Of a stretch of DNA of 64,000 bases, positions 48,774 to 59,214 are shown piece after piece. The DNA is taken from positions 62,001 through 126,000 of the forward strand of contig JAFYYG010000050.1 of assembly GCA_017557625.1 (NCBI GenBank). The letters run 5' to 3'. How positions within the stretch are numbered: position 1 is the stretch's first letter; every line of letters begins with the position of its first letter. A model generated the notes under the pieces. The model did no database searches. It was not told the DNA's origin and saw nothing but the letters and a program-made list of their open reading frames with translations. The translations under genes and the position numbers were made by a program. The stretch comes from Muribaculaceae bacterium. GTDB taxonomy: Bacteria; Bacteroidota; Bacteroidia; Bacteroidales; Muribaculaceae.

Positions 48774-49391
48774 TCAGCATTCGTAGATCTTCTCGTTCTT
48801 GCGCCTTTTCTCTTTCTCTATCTCTTGTTTTTCTTTCTCGGCATCCTTTTTCTTTTGAACTTTCTGCTTGGGCTTTTCTCTGTCGTTGGGTTTCTTGTTG
48901 TTCCCCTCGCTGAAGCTCTTTATAATGTCCTCAACTACTTCCTGGTTGCCGTAGAGATAGATGACCACAACTTCAATCACCGTACTGGTCTTGTCGCTAA
49001 CCAGATAAGAGATGATGCAACGCGTGCCGTCGGGCATAGTGCCCTCAAGAGCGTGGCATTTGAAGCCTTTTACCTTGATCTTCATCAATTTGGTGTCGTA
49101 CATGTTGAATCCCATGGCGCGGCTTTTCAGGCGTTCCTCAAGGTTTTTCTTATTGGTGTTCTCGTTTTTGATGTAGTGCTGCAGAGTCATCACCATCTCA
49201 TCCCAGTTGATTTGTGCTGAAGATGGGTCTTGGAAAAAGCCGAAAGGCACATAGCCTCCTTCGGGGGCATCGAATGCGATGTCATACTTGTCCCAAGTAT
49301 ATGTTCTGGCATTTGCCGAGAATGTTGACACAAAAGCGATTGTCACCATCAACGCGGCAAATTTGTTCAAATATTTACTTGCTGGTCTCAT
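48774..49391 (-). CDS. Exported protein with Lys-rich C-terminal tail
   Basis: I do not recognise this exported protein of about 205 residues. ATG at 49391 (MRPASKYLNKF) begins a signal peptide (AALMVTIAFVSTFSANA); the open frame extends upstream without similarity. Residues 30-160 form an alpha/beta domain (YTWDKYDIAFDAPEGGYV, ALEGTMPDGTRCIISYLVS, STVIEVVVIYLYGNQEVVED). The last 45 residues are a Lys/Glu-rich helix (KKKDAEKEKQEIEKEKRRK). It overlaps the end of the GH25 gene by 17 bases and so is cotranscribed with it, but a functional link to peptidoglycan is only positional. Confidence 0.7.
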   Translation of the reverse strand: MRPASKYLNKFAALMVTIAFVSTFSANARTYTWDKYDIAFDAPEGGYVPFGFFQDPSSAQINWDEMVMTLQHYIKNENTNKKNLEERLKSRAMGFNMYDTKLMKIKVKGFKCHALEGTMPDGTRCIISYLVSDKTSTVIEVVVIYLYGNQEVVEDIIKSFSEGNNKKPNDREKPKQKVQKKKDAEKEKQEIEKEKRRKNEKIYEC

Positions 49392-50235
49392 AGTTGATAT
49401 CTTCTGTCTTGTTAGTTGAAGTTGTGTCGGCTGGCAGGGGCGCAGCATTGTTGAGCCATTGCTCCCATTCTTTCTCATTTCCATTGAAAACATCGAGGTC
49501 CACGTCGCCATTTATCCCTTGCACTCGGCCATGTTTGCTATACTGCTGTAGGTGGTGTGGAATGTGCTTGATTTCGTCGGGGTCCTTAAACGAGCATAGC
49601 CAAAGGCTGATGTTGACAAGTTGGCGGTCTTTAACATATTTCTTGTAACCATTGCCATTGGTGTAAATCATCACCTTGAATCCGCGAGATTGAAGGTTGT
49701 CAATCATGGCATTTAAGTTCTTCAGGGTGATATCGATGTCAATATCCTTGTTGGAGTCGTTGTCGTCCTCAATGTCAATAACCAGTGGCAAATCGAGTTT
49801 GCGCCAGCCAATGGCCTCTATGAAGTTCTTGGCTTGGCTCACGCCATCTTTGTCCATTTCAAAGTAGTGGTATGCTCCAACCTTTAGACCGTTGGCCTTA
49901 GCTCGGTCATAGTTGCTAGAGAAATTCTCGTCCCGTGTTTTCTTCTCTTTAATACCTTGGCTGGCCTTGATGATGACGAAGCTGTATCCGTCGTTTTTCA
50001 CCTTGTAGAAGTCGATGTCACCATTATGGCTTGAGATGTCAATGCCCACAATAGGGTATTTGCTGCGGTCAACTACCACTTCGCCATGCCACCAATAGTA
50101 GATGGCGTGGCGGTTCTGGTATGCCCACAGGCCTAACAGCAAAACAAGGAGCACAGCAAGCCCTATCAGGACTCGCTTGATGACCTTGCCACGGCGGAGA
50201 GGCTTCGGTGTGCTGCTTGTTGTGCTGTTTTCCAT
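49375..50235 (-). CDS. GH25 family lysozyme, membrane-anchored
   Basis: This 286-residue muramidase of glycoside hydrolase family 25 cuts the beta-1,4 bond between MurNAc and GlcNAc. An N-terminal transmembrane anchor spans about residues 17-42 (RVLIGLAVLLVLLLGLWAYQN). The GH25 domain has IVGIDISSHNGDIDF (first Asp), SFVIIKASQGI, VGAYHYFEMD and LPLVIDIEDDND with the catalytic Asp/Glu pair. The catalytic domain faces the periplasm. It is in a minus-strand run after yidC (26 bases), with an exported unknown protein downstream overlapping it. Confidence 0.92.
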   Translation of the reverse strand: MENSTTSSTPKPLRRGKVIKRVLIGLAVLLVLLLGLWAYQNRHAIYYWWHGEVVVDRSKYPIVGIDISSHNGDIDFYKVKNDGYSFVIIKASQGIKEKKTRDENFSSNYDRAKANGLKVGAYHYFEMDKDGVSQAKNFIEAIGWRKLDLPLVIDIEDDNDSNKDIDIDITLKNLNAMIDNLQSRGFKVMIYTNGNGYKKYVKDRQLVNISLWLCSFKDPDEIKHIPHHLQQYSKHGRVQGINGDVDLDVFNGNEKEWEQWLNNAAPLPADTTSTNKTEDINYETSK

Positions 50236-50261
50236 GCGTGTTTATTGTGTGTGAACGTATA

Positions 50262-52334
50262 TTAACGGCGGCGCTTGGTACTGTTGTTGCGCTTCTGCTG
50301 CTCCTTGAGCGCTTGCTGCTGGCGGCGCTGAGCTTCCTCGAGGCGTGCCATGAATCCGCTCTTCTTCTTGGGTTTCTTGGCATTCTCGGCCATCACGGCT
50401 CTCACCTTGTCTTCCTTAACCATCATGCGAGTCAGGAAGGTCTGGAGGATGGTGATAAGCAGCGATACGAAGTAGTAGTAACTCAGACCGGCAGCGTAGG
50501 TGTTGAAGAACACGAGGAACATGATTGGCATCAAGTACATCATCCACTTCATGCCAGGCATCGAACTCGACGACTGCGACTGCATGTTCACGTAGGTATA
50601 AGCGATGTTGGTGATGGTCATCAGCAAGCAGAAGATGCTCAGGTGGTCACCTAAGAATGGGATGCTGAACGGCAGCGAGATGAGAGCATCGGGAGCACTC
50701 AGGTCGGGAGCCCAGAGGAATGACTGGCCGCGCAGGTCGATACTAGAAGGGAAGAACCAGAACATGGCGATGAGGAATGGCATCTGCAGTAACATCGGCA
50801 AACAGCCACCCATTGGATTAGCACCAGCCTGCTTGTAAAGTTCCATAATCTTCTGCTGCTTCTTCATGGCATCTTCCTGGTCGGGATATTTCTCGTTGAT
50901 GGCTTGGATGTCGGGTTGCAGAATTTTCATCTTCGCTTGCGACATGTAGCTCTTGTAAGTCAATGGCCACAGAACCAGTTTGAGCAGGATAGTGAGAATC
51001 AGGATTACGATGCCCAATGACCATCCAGTCTTGCACAACCAGTTGAACACCGGCATGATGATGCCAGAGTTGATCCATCGGAATAGTTTCCATCCAAGCG
51101 ACACGAGGCGCGTGAGGTGCAGATCCTCGTCCTTCGAGAACTGGTCATAACTCGATAGCAGGTCGTAGCGGTTGGGACCAAAGTAGAAATAGAACGACGC
51201 GGGCGCCGCATTAGAGTAGCTGTAATTGAGACCCGTGTTGATTTCTACATCTTTCAGGTATTTCTCATAGTTGCTGCCATCTTTATCTTTGTTGTATGCT
51301 GTGCTTTTAAAATGCGTGTCGCCGCTGAAACAGTCATTGGCGATTAAAATAGTTGAGAAGAACTGGCTCTTTGCCGCAATCCATTTAACCTTGTCGGTGA
51401 CTTTTTCATTCTCTTCGCCGCTCTCGCTCAAATTGGAGACATCGTTGTCGCCTTGAAGTTTCCAGTACAAGGCACTGTTGCGCTCCTCAAACTGCTTTCC
51501 GGCCTCTTGGCGTTGCATCTTCTGTCTCCAATGGAAATTCATGCTGGAAATGTTGTTGTGCATGATTTTGTCCATATTCTGCTGGAGGATTTCCATTCTC
51601 ACCATATAGGTGCCCTTCACTAGCGTATATCTGATGCTCCACTTGGCGTCTTTGTTATTGGAAATGTTCACCAGTGACATGGTGACCGATGAATCGTTCT
51701 GGTTCTCAGGAACAAAATAGAAGTCCTTGGTGTCGAAACTTTGATCAAGGTTGTTGAGAATGAAACTGTATTCATTGTTTCCGGGGCTGACGAGTTCAAC
51801 AGGAACGCTGTTGTTGTTCTTGTAGTCTTCTTGTGAGTGGTATGCCTTGTAGCCGTTGAGCGTGGCGCGGGTAATCATTCCGCCCTTAGTGCTGATTTCT
51901 ATATTTAGGGAGTCGTTCTTGAGGGTTATAGTCTTGTTCTCACCTTTAAGGCACCCGCTGAACATTTGAGCATTTGTGTATTTTTTTATGGCTTCGCGTA
52001 CTTCTTTTACAGCGTTGACATTAGTGTTTACACTGTCAATACTGATTGTGGAGTTTCCCGTTTTTACTGTGCCTATTAGTTTTTCACCTTTTTGTTGGAT
52101 GTTTACTCCACCATAAACCAGTGAACTGTCATTCTCTGAGACCAGCTTGCTTAATGTCGCCCAGTCGTTTTGCGACAAAGAGTCTTTATGCTCATTATGT
52201 TTGTTGTTAGTAGTGTTTTCGGATTGTTTGTTGTCGCCTTGTTTGGCATCTTTGTTATTGTTTGACTGACAATACATAAAGCCAATGATTACCGCAAACA
52301 TGAGCAACATTCCAATGACCGTGTTTTTGTCCAT
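50262..52334 (-). CDS. yidC: Membrane protein insertase YidC
   Basis: YidC inserts and folds inner-membrane proteins, alone or with SecYEG. The 690-residue protein has the Gram-negative layout: transmembrane helix 1 at about 6-22 (VIGMLLMFAVIIGFMYC), a large periplasmic beta-supersandwich domain from 60 to 420, and five helices in the C-terminal half (about 430-640). The conserved KPVLWPLTY-like segment is seen as KLVLWPLTYKSYMSQAKM, with the positively charged C1 loop (MKKQQKIMELYKQAGANP) after it. The basic tail (EEAQRRQQQALKEQQKRNN) is ribosome-binding-like. It follows pyrG in the same direction with a 50-base gap. Confidence 0.96.
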   Translation of the reverse strand: MDKNTVIGMLLMFAVIIGFMYCQSNNNKDAKQGDNKQSENTTNNKHNEHKDSLSQNDWATLSKLVSENDSSLVYGGVNIQQKGEKLIGTVKTGNSTISIDSVNTNVNAVKEVREAIKKYTNAQMFSGCLKGENKTITLKNDSLNIEISTKGGMITRATLNGYKAYHSQEDYKNNNSVPVELVSPGNNEYSFILNNLDQSFDTKDFYFVPENQNDSSVTMSLVNISNNKDAKWSIRYTLVKGTYMVRMEILQQNMDKIMHNNISSMNFHWRQKMQRQEAGKQFEERNSALYWKLQGDNDVSNLSESGEENEKVTDKVKWIAAKSQFFSTILIANDCFSGDTHFKSTAYNKDKDGSNYEKYLKDVEINTGLNYSYSNAAPASFYFYFGPNRYDLLSSYDQFSKDEDLHLTRLVSLGWKLFRWINSGIIMPVFNWLCKTGWSLGIVILILTILLKLVLWPLTYKSYMSQAKMKILQPDIQAINEKYPDQEDAMKKQQKIMELYKQAGANPMGGCLPMLLQMPFLIAMFWFFPSSIDLRGQSFLWAPDLSAPDALISLPFSIPFLGDHLSIFCLLMTITNIAYTYVNMQSQSSSSMPGMKWMMYLMPIMFLVFFNTYAAGLSYYYFVSLLITILQTFLTRMMVKEDKVRAVMAENAKKPKKKSGFMARLEEAQRRQQQALKEQQKRNNSTKRRR

Positions 52335-52384
52335 AATCGTTAAAGTGTATTTTTTGTGTTTTTGATTGCGTGATTAACTGTTTT

Positions 52385-54007
<1,623 letters not shown>

Positions 54008-54036
54008 TTAAATATTATAATTTTCTTTACAAACTG

Positions 54037-54044
54037 CAAAGATA
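54037..54044 (-). promoter_or_regulatory. Bacteroidota -7 promoter box for pyrG
   Basis: Minus-strand TATCTTTG, 38 bases before the pyrG start. Confidence 0.7.
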
Positions 54045-54102
54045 AGCATTTTCTCGCAACCAATCCTTCCCTCAGTGATAATTTGAATAGATTTTTTTAA
54101 AA

Positions 54103-54177
54103 TCGGCAAAAAAGAACCGACCCCTTTTGCCGAAAATTGTCAAAAAACGGCAAAAAGGAACCGACCCCTTTTGCCGT
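54103..54177 (+). repeat. Two REP-type hairpin repeats, left of the RAYT gene
   Basis: Two near-identical units at 54104-54132 and 54148-54176. Each has stem CGGCAAAA/TTTTGCCG around a loop containing GAACCGACCCC, in the same orientation. Confidence 0.85.
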
Positions 54178-54205
54178 TTTTTTATATTTGCCAACTTTTC
54201 TTTTG

Positions 54206-55015
54206 TTATTTTATGGTTTTGAGTTTCCCCTTTTGTATGAAATGTTTAGTTACTCCTAAATGATTTATTATTTGACTGTATGTTACTCCATATTCTTTTG
54301 CTTTGGTTGATATTGTTAGTTTCACAACCTTGGGCAAGTCTTTCATGTTTTCAATATCTCTGAATTCTTCAGGCACGAGCAATCTCATTATTATCTCTGC
54401 TTCGGTGTCATCAACGCGCTCAATATCAACTGGCGAGATGAACGACATCGGGACTTTCGCTTCAAGAACGATGTCTTTTACTTGGGTTCTTGTGAGGTTT
54501 TCGAATGGGATGGTTTGCTCGCAGATCCCTCTTTCATAAGTCTTTTCGGGCAGTTCATATTCATGCCAGCTGCTCCACTGGTACCATCCTGGCTTCTTTA
54601 CCATTCCGGCTTTTACTGGATTGTAATGTATGTAGTGAAGCAATGTTATAAAATAATTGGTATCATCTACTGGTTCGCTTCTGAACCGTCCTTCAAATAG
54701 AGGCCCGGACCTTTTCCGGCGTTTGTTGAAGTAGCTGACGTAGGCCACACCAAGGCGCTTTACGGTGTCGCTTATTGGCTCGTCAAGTTCGGCGATGAGC
54801 AGATGTATGTGGTTTGTCATCAGGCAATAAGCGAATATCTTACACAATGGAGGTTTTGAGTTGCCGTTCTCATCCACTGGCTTGGCTAGCGAGCGTAAAA
54901 TCTTCTCCATCTTCATGAAGTCGATGTCATCAAGGAAAATGTCGTCTCGGTTGATGCCGCGTAGCATCACGTGATAGATTCCTGATGGACTGGGGACTCT
55001 GAGTTTTCGGGGCAT
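54206..55015 (-). CDS. REP-associated tyrosine transposase (RAYT, Y1 family)
   Basis: This 269-residue HUH-type single-strand transposase-like protein of the Y1/IS200 family is specialised as a RAYT. It starts with PRKLRVPSPSGIYHVMLRG. The metal-binding HUH pair is in CLMTNHIHLLIAE near residue 75, and the catalytic Tyr is likely in LGVAYVSYFNKRRKRSGPLF near 105-120, followed by the typical GRFRS and ITLLHYIHYNPVKAGMV segment. A C-terminal extension of about 120 residues is predicted helical with a DnaA-like helix-turn-helix look. A promoter box at 55049-55056 excludes the longer frame. Matching REP hairpins lie on both sides. Confidence 0.92.
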   Translation of the reverse strand: MPRKLRVPSPSGIYHVMLRGINRDDIFLDDIDFMKMEKILRSLAKPVDENGNSKPPLCKIFAYCLMTNHIHLLIAELDEPISDTVKRLGVAYVSYFNKRRKRSGPLFEGRFRSEPVDDTNYFITLLHYIHYNPVKAGMVKKPGWYQWSSWHEYELPEKTYERGICEQTIPFENLTRTQVKDIVLEAKVPMSFISPVDIERVDDTEAEIIMRLLVPEEFRDIENMKDLPKVVKLTISTKAKEYGVTYSQIINHLGVTKHFIQKGKLKTIK

Positions 55016-55048
55016 AATTTGAGTTTTATGATTGTTATCTTTCGGATG

Positions 55049-55056
55049 CAAAGGTA
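55049..55056 (-). promoter_or_regulatory. Bacteroidota -7 promoter box for the RAYT gene
   Basis: Minus-strand TACCTTTG, 34 bases before the ATG at 55015. It overlaps the only upstream in-frame ATG. Confidence 0.7.
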
Positions 55057-55096
55057 GATGAAAATATTAAAAAAAACAAAATTTTTCAATAAAAAT

Positions 55097-55125
55097 CGGC
55101 AAAAAAGAACCGACCCCTTTTGCCG
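55097..55125 (+). repeat. REP-type hairpin repeat, right of the RAYT gene
   Basis: The third copy of the stem CGGCAAAA/TTTTGCCG with loop GAACCGACCCC, in the same orientation as the two left copies. Confidence 0.85.
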
Positions 55126-55136
55126 CCCTTTTGCTG

Positions 55137-55175
55137 AAAAAATCCCTGCGGCGATTCGCATCGAGCAGGGCTTTT
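55137..55175. terminator. Hairpin with T runs on both sides
   Basis: CCCTGC pairs with GCAGGG around a 15-base loop, with TTTTATT after it on the plus strand and a T run on the minus strand. It may insulate the RAYT unit. The rest of the 55052-55435 gap holds only the REP copy and the next promoter. Confidence 0.6.
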
Positions 55176-55346
55176 ATTGTTTACTTAACTAATTTCAAAC
55201 TATTTTTCTGTTTTGAATTCTCTGATTAAATAAAGTTGTTCAACTAATAACTAATTCACTTTAATTTTCACATTGCAAAGTTAGGGGTGTTGTTTCTGTT
55301 GTACAATCGCTATGATTTGGTATTTTTTTGAAAGAAGTCATTAATA

Positions 55347-55378
55347 TTTGTGTTTTCGCATAAAAATGGCTATTTTTG
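55347..55378 (+). promoter_or_regulatory. Complete Bacteroidota promoter
   Basis: TTTG at 55347-55350, 20 bases, then TATTTTTG at 55371-55378, 57 bases before the TraB/GumN ATG. Confidence 0.8.
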
Positions 55379-55435
55379 CAGGCGATTTTGATAAAAAAAC
55401 ATTTTTAAATAACAATAAAAATTAATACCAAGATT

Positions 55436-56320
55436 ATGAGGAAATTACTGTTTGTTTTATTGCTATTATTGTCTTGCTCGCAAGTCAATGGCCAGCTGTT
55501 GTGGAAGGTGAGTGGCAATGGTTGTTATGAGACATCTTATCTGTTTGGTACTCTGCACCTTGAGACCAGTGAGTTTATTGACAGCGTTCCTGGACTTGCC
55601 ACGGCTATCGAGAATGTGGATGTGATTTTTGGCGAGATAGAAGGAGATAACCTGACGAGCATGAATACTGTGCTTCAGATGATGAAGGACGCTACCGCTC
55701 CCGCCGACAGCACTATCGACAAATTGCTTTCTCCTGAGGACTATAAAATGGTTGACGCGGTGGTCAAGAAGTATATGTTTGGCTTCGGGCTCAAGGAACT
55801 TGGAGTCTTGAAGCCTGCTGTCCTTACAGCCCAGCTCGACGTTATGCAGATGCAGAAGCTATATCCTAACAGTTTAGACCCCAACAATCTGATTGATGTC
55901 GCCATCCAGAATCGCGGTAAGCAATTAGGCAAACGGGTTGATGGTCTTGAAAGTGTAGAGGACCAGACATCGGCCCTGTTTGGCGCGCCGCTAAAGGAGC
56001 AGGCTGAGGATTTGGTGGACTTCTGCCGTAAAGACGGTGAGTTTGCCGAAAGCAACAAGCAGCTTCATGATGCCTATCGTGCCCAGGACCTTGCCGCGAT
56101 AGAGAAAATCGTCTTTGACTCAGAGATGGGCATGGATGACGCCGACATGGACCGCCTGAGCTATGAGCGCAACCGCAAATGGATGGATAAAATCACTCAG
56201 ACACTTCCTGTGCAGCGTGTGCTGGTCGCTGTGGGCGCCGCACATCTAGTGGGTGAACAGGGATTGATTGAGTTATTGCGCTCCCAAGGTTATGTGGTAG
56301 AGGCATTCGGCTCTAAATAG
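55436..56320 (+). CDS. TraB/GumN family protein
   Basis: This 294-residue exported protein of the TraB/PrgY/GumN superfamily has a signal peptide at about 1-19 (FVLLLLLSCSQVNG), possibly with lipidation at the Cys. Family marks are KVSGNGCYETSYLFGTLHLE near the start, with the conserved Gly-Thr-His/Glu region, and VLVAVGAAHLVGEQGLIELL with RSQGYVVE at the end. The superfamily (erythromycin-esterase-like/Tiki fold) includes metalloproteases such as animal Tiki, with two short GX2H-type motifs matching the ones here (GTLH and GAAH). The target is unknown. The gene has a full promoter and no close partner. Confidence 0.92.
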   Translation: MRKLLFVLLLLLSCSQVNGQLLWKVSGNGCYETSYLFGTLHLETSEFIDSVPGLATAIENVDVIFGEIEGDNLTSMNTVLQMMKDATAPADSTIDKLLSPEDYKMVDAVVKKYMFGFGLKELGVLKPAVLTAQLDVMQMQKLYPNSLDPNNLIDVAIQNRGKQLGKRVDGLESVEDQTSALFGAPLKEQAEDLVDFCRKDGEFAESNKQLHDAYRAQDLAAIEKIVFDSEMGMDDADMDRLSYERNRKWMDKITQTLPVQRVLVAVGAAHLVGEQGLIELLRSQGYVVEAFGSK

Positions 56321-56431
56321 TTTGTAGATTGATGATTAATTCTGAATGGGTGTGTCGGTCCACATCCATTTATTAGTCTTGTGTCCTATTGTTTTTAGTA
56401 TATACATAGGTGTTAAATATGTATAAGGAGG

Positions 56432-56462
56432 TTGCATAAAAAATTAAAAAGCTATATTTTTG
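56432..56462 (+). promoter_or_regulatory. Promoter of the export operon
   Basis: TTG at 56432-56434, 20 bases, then TATTTTTG at 56455-56462, 24 bases before the TolC-family ATG at 56487. Confidence 0.8.
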
Positions 56463-56486
56463 CACAATAATAAAAGAAAAGATAAA

Positions 56487-57917
56487 ATGTCAAAGAAAAA
56501 ACTATTATCATTTATAGTGATTATGTTCTTCTTTGGTGTTGCTGGTTTAGGAGCACAGGTGACGCTTGATTCATGCCGTCACATGGCTCTTCGCAACAAC
56601 AAGCAGATGAATATAGAGCAGCTCAAGATAGAGCAGGCAGGCTACCAGCGCAAGCAGGCCGAGGCTGCCTACAAGCCGTCGATAGACTTTGCCGGCACCT
56701 ATATGCACACTGGCCGCAACGTCTCGCTTGTGGATATCAACAACATCACTCCCACCCAGTTTTTCAATCCCGCCACCGGCAACTATGATTTTGCTTTCGA
56801 CGTATTGGCGGGGCTGGGGATTTCTATTGACGGCAAGTATGTGGATGCCGCCACTCAGAAGGTTAAGGATGCACTCACGTTCGACACCCACAATATATTT
56901 GCAGCCGGCATCCTATTGACACAGCCCATCTACATGGGCGGCAAAATCAAGGCATTGAACCAGATCACGAGATATGCCGAGGAGATTGCCCAGCGTCTTC
57001 ACGACAACAAAGCCGAGGACGTGATATGCGAGGTTGACCAGGCCTATTGGCTAGTGGTGTCGCTGAAGTCGAAGGAACGTCTTGCCGAGAGTTACCTCGA
57101 CTTGGTCACCAGTCTCGACAACGACGTGAAGAAGATGATGGAGCAGGGTGTGGCAACGCGCGCCACACTGCTCAGCGTGGATGTGAAGGTCAATGAGGCC
57201 AACGTGGCGCTCACAAAGGTGCGTAACGGCTTGGTGCTCTCACGCATGGCATTGGCGCAGCTCTGCGGCGAGCCACTCGATGAGCCTATGGTACTTGCCG
57301 ATGAGCTGCGCACCGACCTTGATGTGACGCTACACCCAAGCACTATCGAGATGAAACAGGTGTATGACCGTCGCAATGATTTCAATGCTTTGGAGCTTGG
57401 TGTGAAAGTCTATGACGAGAAGGCCAAGGTAGCGCGCAGCGAGATGCTTCCAACAATTGCCGCCGTGGGCACGGTGTTCACTTCCAATCCTCATGTTTAC
57501 AACGGATTCAAAAAAGAGTTTGGTTTTAACTATGCCATTGGCGCAGTTATCAAGATTCCGCTGTGGCACTGGGGCGGGCTGAGCAACAAATACAAGGCAG
57601 CCCTTGTTGATGCCAAGATTAAACATTTGGAGATGGAAGAAGTCAAAGAGAAGATTGAGCTGCAAGTGACTCAGGCCAACTTCAAATATCAGGAGGCTTA
57701 CAAGACCTACGAGGCCACCAAAGCCAATCTCGCCAAGGCCGACGAAAACCTGAGGATTGCCCAGTTAGCGTTCCGGGAGGGTATGGCGACTAGTGATGAG
57801 GTGCTCACAGCTCAGACAGCATGGCTCATGGCTCATAGCGAGAAAATCGACGCCGAGATTGAGGTGATGATGTGCGACATTTATCTCTCGAAAGTTACTG
57901 GTAATTTGAATTATTAG
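56487..57917 (+). CDS. TolC-family outer-membrane efflux protein
   Basis: This 476-residue TolC-like protein forms the trimeric outer-membrane duct of tripartite export systems. ATG at 56487 (MSKKKLLSF) starts a signal peptide ending near GLGAQ; the upstream frame overlaps the promoter. Two long helical repeats of the OEP family are visible, with MALRNNKQMNIEQLKIEQ and DKYKAALVDAKIKHLEM-type segments. The second half has QLAFREGMATSDEVLTAQTAW, the usual TolC helix motif. It is first in an operon with HlyD and two ABC-2-type permeases. Confidence 0.93.
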   Translation: MSKKKLLSFIVIMFFFGVAGLGAQVTLDSCRHMALRNNKQMNIEQLKIEQAGYQRKQAEAAYKPSIDFAGTYMHTGRNVSLVDINNITPTQFFNPATGNYDFAFDVLAGLGISIDGKYVDAATQKVKDALTFDTHNIFAAGILLTQPIYMGGKIKALNQITRYAEEIAQRLHDNKAEDVICEVDQAYWLVVSLKSKERLAESYLDLVTSLDNDVKKMMEQGVATRATLLSVDVKVNEANVALTKVRNGLVLSRMALAQLCGEPLDEPMVLADELRTDLDVTLHPSTIEMKQVYDRRNDFNALELGVKVYDEKAKVARSEMLPTIAAVGTVFTSNPHVYNGFKKEFGFNYAIGAVIKIPLWHWGGLSNKYKAALVDAKIKHLEMEEVKEKIELQVTQANFKYQEAYKTYEATKANLAKADENLRIAQLAFREGMATSDEVLTAQTAWLMAHSEKIDAEIEVMMCDIYLSKVTGNLNY

Positions 57918-57930
57918 AATTCAGACTGAC

Positions 57931-57950
57931 GGACGAGGCAGGCCTCGTCC
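57931..57950. repeat. Palindromic hairpin in the TolC-HlyD gap
   Basis: Stem GGACGAGG/CCTCGTCC with loop CAGG. It lacks a T run directly after it (CTACTAAAAA follows), so a full terminator is unlikely; ACTGACAACT words follow at 57960-57977. Confidence 0.55.
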
Positions 57951-57983
57951 CTACTAAAAAATGATAACTGACAACTTATAATT

Positions 57984-59207
57984 ATGGGAAAGAAAAACGA
58001 CGATAAAAAACACGACGAAGGTACCAAGACTGAAGGCTTCCCTACTTTTGAGGAAAAGAAGGACTCTGCCGAGGTGGTGAAAACTCCAACTCAAGCAGAG
58101 CAATCTTCTAAGCCCCAGGCTAAGGAAGCTTCCGAGAATAAACCTCTGACCGAACAAGAAGAGAAAGCAAAACGCCGCAAGATAAGGCAGGCAAAACGCT
58201 TGGCGCTTATCGCCTCTATGCTCATACTTGTGGCTGTGGTCGCCAGTATGGCAATTTGGGGCATCATGCACCTAAGGCCCAACGATAAGTCCATCCAGGG
58301 TCAGGCCGACTGCGAGGTGGTTCGCGTTAGTGGCAAACTTGGTGGTCGCCTTGTTGAGTTATATGTCAAGGAAGGCGACTATGTACACAAGGGCCAGCGT
58401 TTAGCCAAAATCTATTCCTCGACCACCGATGCCACATATACCAAGGCTAAAGAGATGAAAAACGTGGCTGCCAACCAGAACCAGAAGGTTGAGAGGGGTA
58501 CTCGCTATGAGATTATTGAGTCGGCACGCAAGATGGTTGAGCAGGCTAAGTCGGCTCGACAGCAAGCGATTGCAGCTGAGGAGATTACTCGTAAAACTTA
58601 TGAGCGCATCAACAACCTTTATAACGAAGGCGTAGTCACCGAGCAAAAGCGTGATGAGGCCAAGGCTGCTCTTGATGCCGCTACTGCCGCTGTGGGAACA
58701 GCAACAGCAGCTGTCGAGGCTGCCGAAGCGCAATTGCTGATGGCTAAAAATGGTGCTCAGGCCGAGGACAAGGCTGCGTCGCAAGGCATGGAGAATGTAG
58801 CTCAAGCCACTGTGCGAGAGGTTGAGGCACTTCTCGAAGATGAATACCTTATAGCACCGTGCGATGGAGAGATTACAAGCATATATCCCCATGTGGGCGA
58901 ACTCGTGATTATGGGTTCTCCCATCATGACCATAGCTAATATTGATGACATGTGGGCTGCGTTCAGCGTGCGCGAGGAGAAACTCAATGACCTGCCTATG
59001 GGCAAAGAGATTGATGTTGAGATACCTGCTCTTGGCAACATGAAGGCAAAAATGCAGGTGTTCTATGTTCACGACATGGGCAGCTATGCCACTTGGGCAG
59101 CCACAAAAGCCTACGGTGATTACGACAGCAAAACATTTGAGGTAAAAGCCCGCCCATTGATTCCGATACCTAATTTCCGACCAGGAATGTCTGTCATTCT
59201 TAAGTAA
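57984..59207 (+). CDS. HlyD-family periplasmic adaptor
   Basis: This 407-residue membrane fusion protein links an inner-membrane exporter to the TolC duct. Residues 1-70 form a long, charged cytoplasmic part. One transmembrane helix lies at about 73-93 (LALIASMLILVAVVASMAIWG). The lipoyl halves are at about 108-150 (VVRVSGKLGGRLVELYVKEG) and 290-320 (IAPCDGEITSIYPHVGELV). A long Ala/Lys/Glu-rich coiled coil between them (TAAVGTATAAVEAAEAQLLMA) is the hairpin contacting TolC. The beta-barrel domain follows (FRPGMSVILK at the end). It lies 67 bases past the TolC gene and 8 before the first permease. Confidence 0.92.
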   Translation: MGKKNDDKKHDEGTKTEGFPTFEEKKDSAEVVKTPTQAEQSSKPQAKEASENKPLTEQEEKAKRRKIRQAKRLALIASMLILVAVVASMAIWGIMHLRPNDKSIQGQADCEVVRVSGKLGGRLVELYVKEGDYVHKGQRLAKIYSSTTDATYTKAKEMKNVAANQNQKVERGTRYEIIESARKMVEQAKSARQQAIAAEEITRKTYERINNLYNEGVVTEQKRDEAKAALDAATAAVGTATAAVEAAEAQLLMAKNGAQAEDKAASQGMENVAQATVREVEALLEDEYLIAPCDGEITSIYPHVGELVIMGSPIMTIANIDDMWAAFSVREEKLNDLPMGKEIDVEIPALGNMKAKMQVFYVHDMGSYATWAATKAYGDYDSKTFEVKARPLIPIPNFRPGMSVILK

Positions 59208-59214
59208 GTGTAAG

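Noticed and set aside
56460-56486. Upstream start for the TolC-family gene
   Set aside because: It overlaps the promoter box, and the signal peptide begins at 56487.
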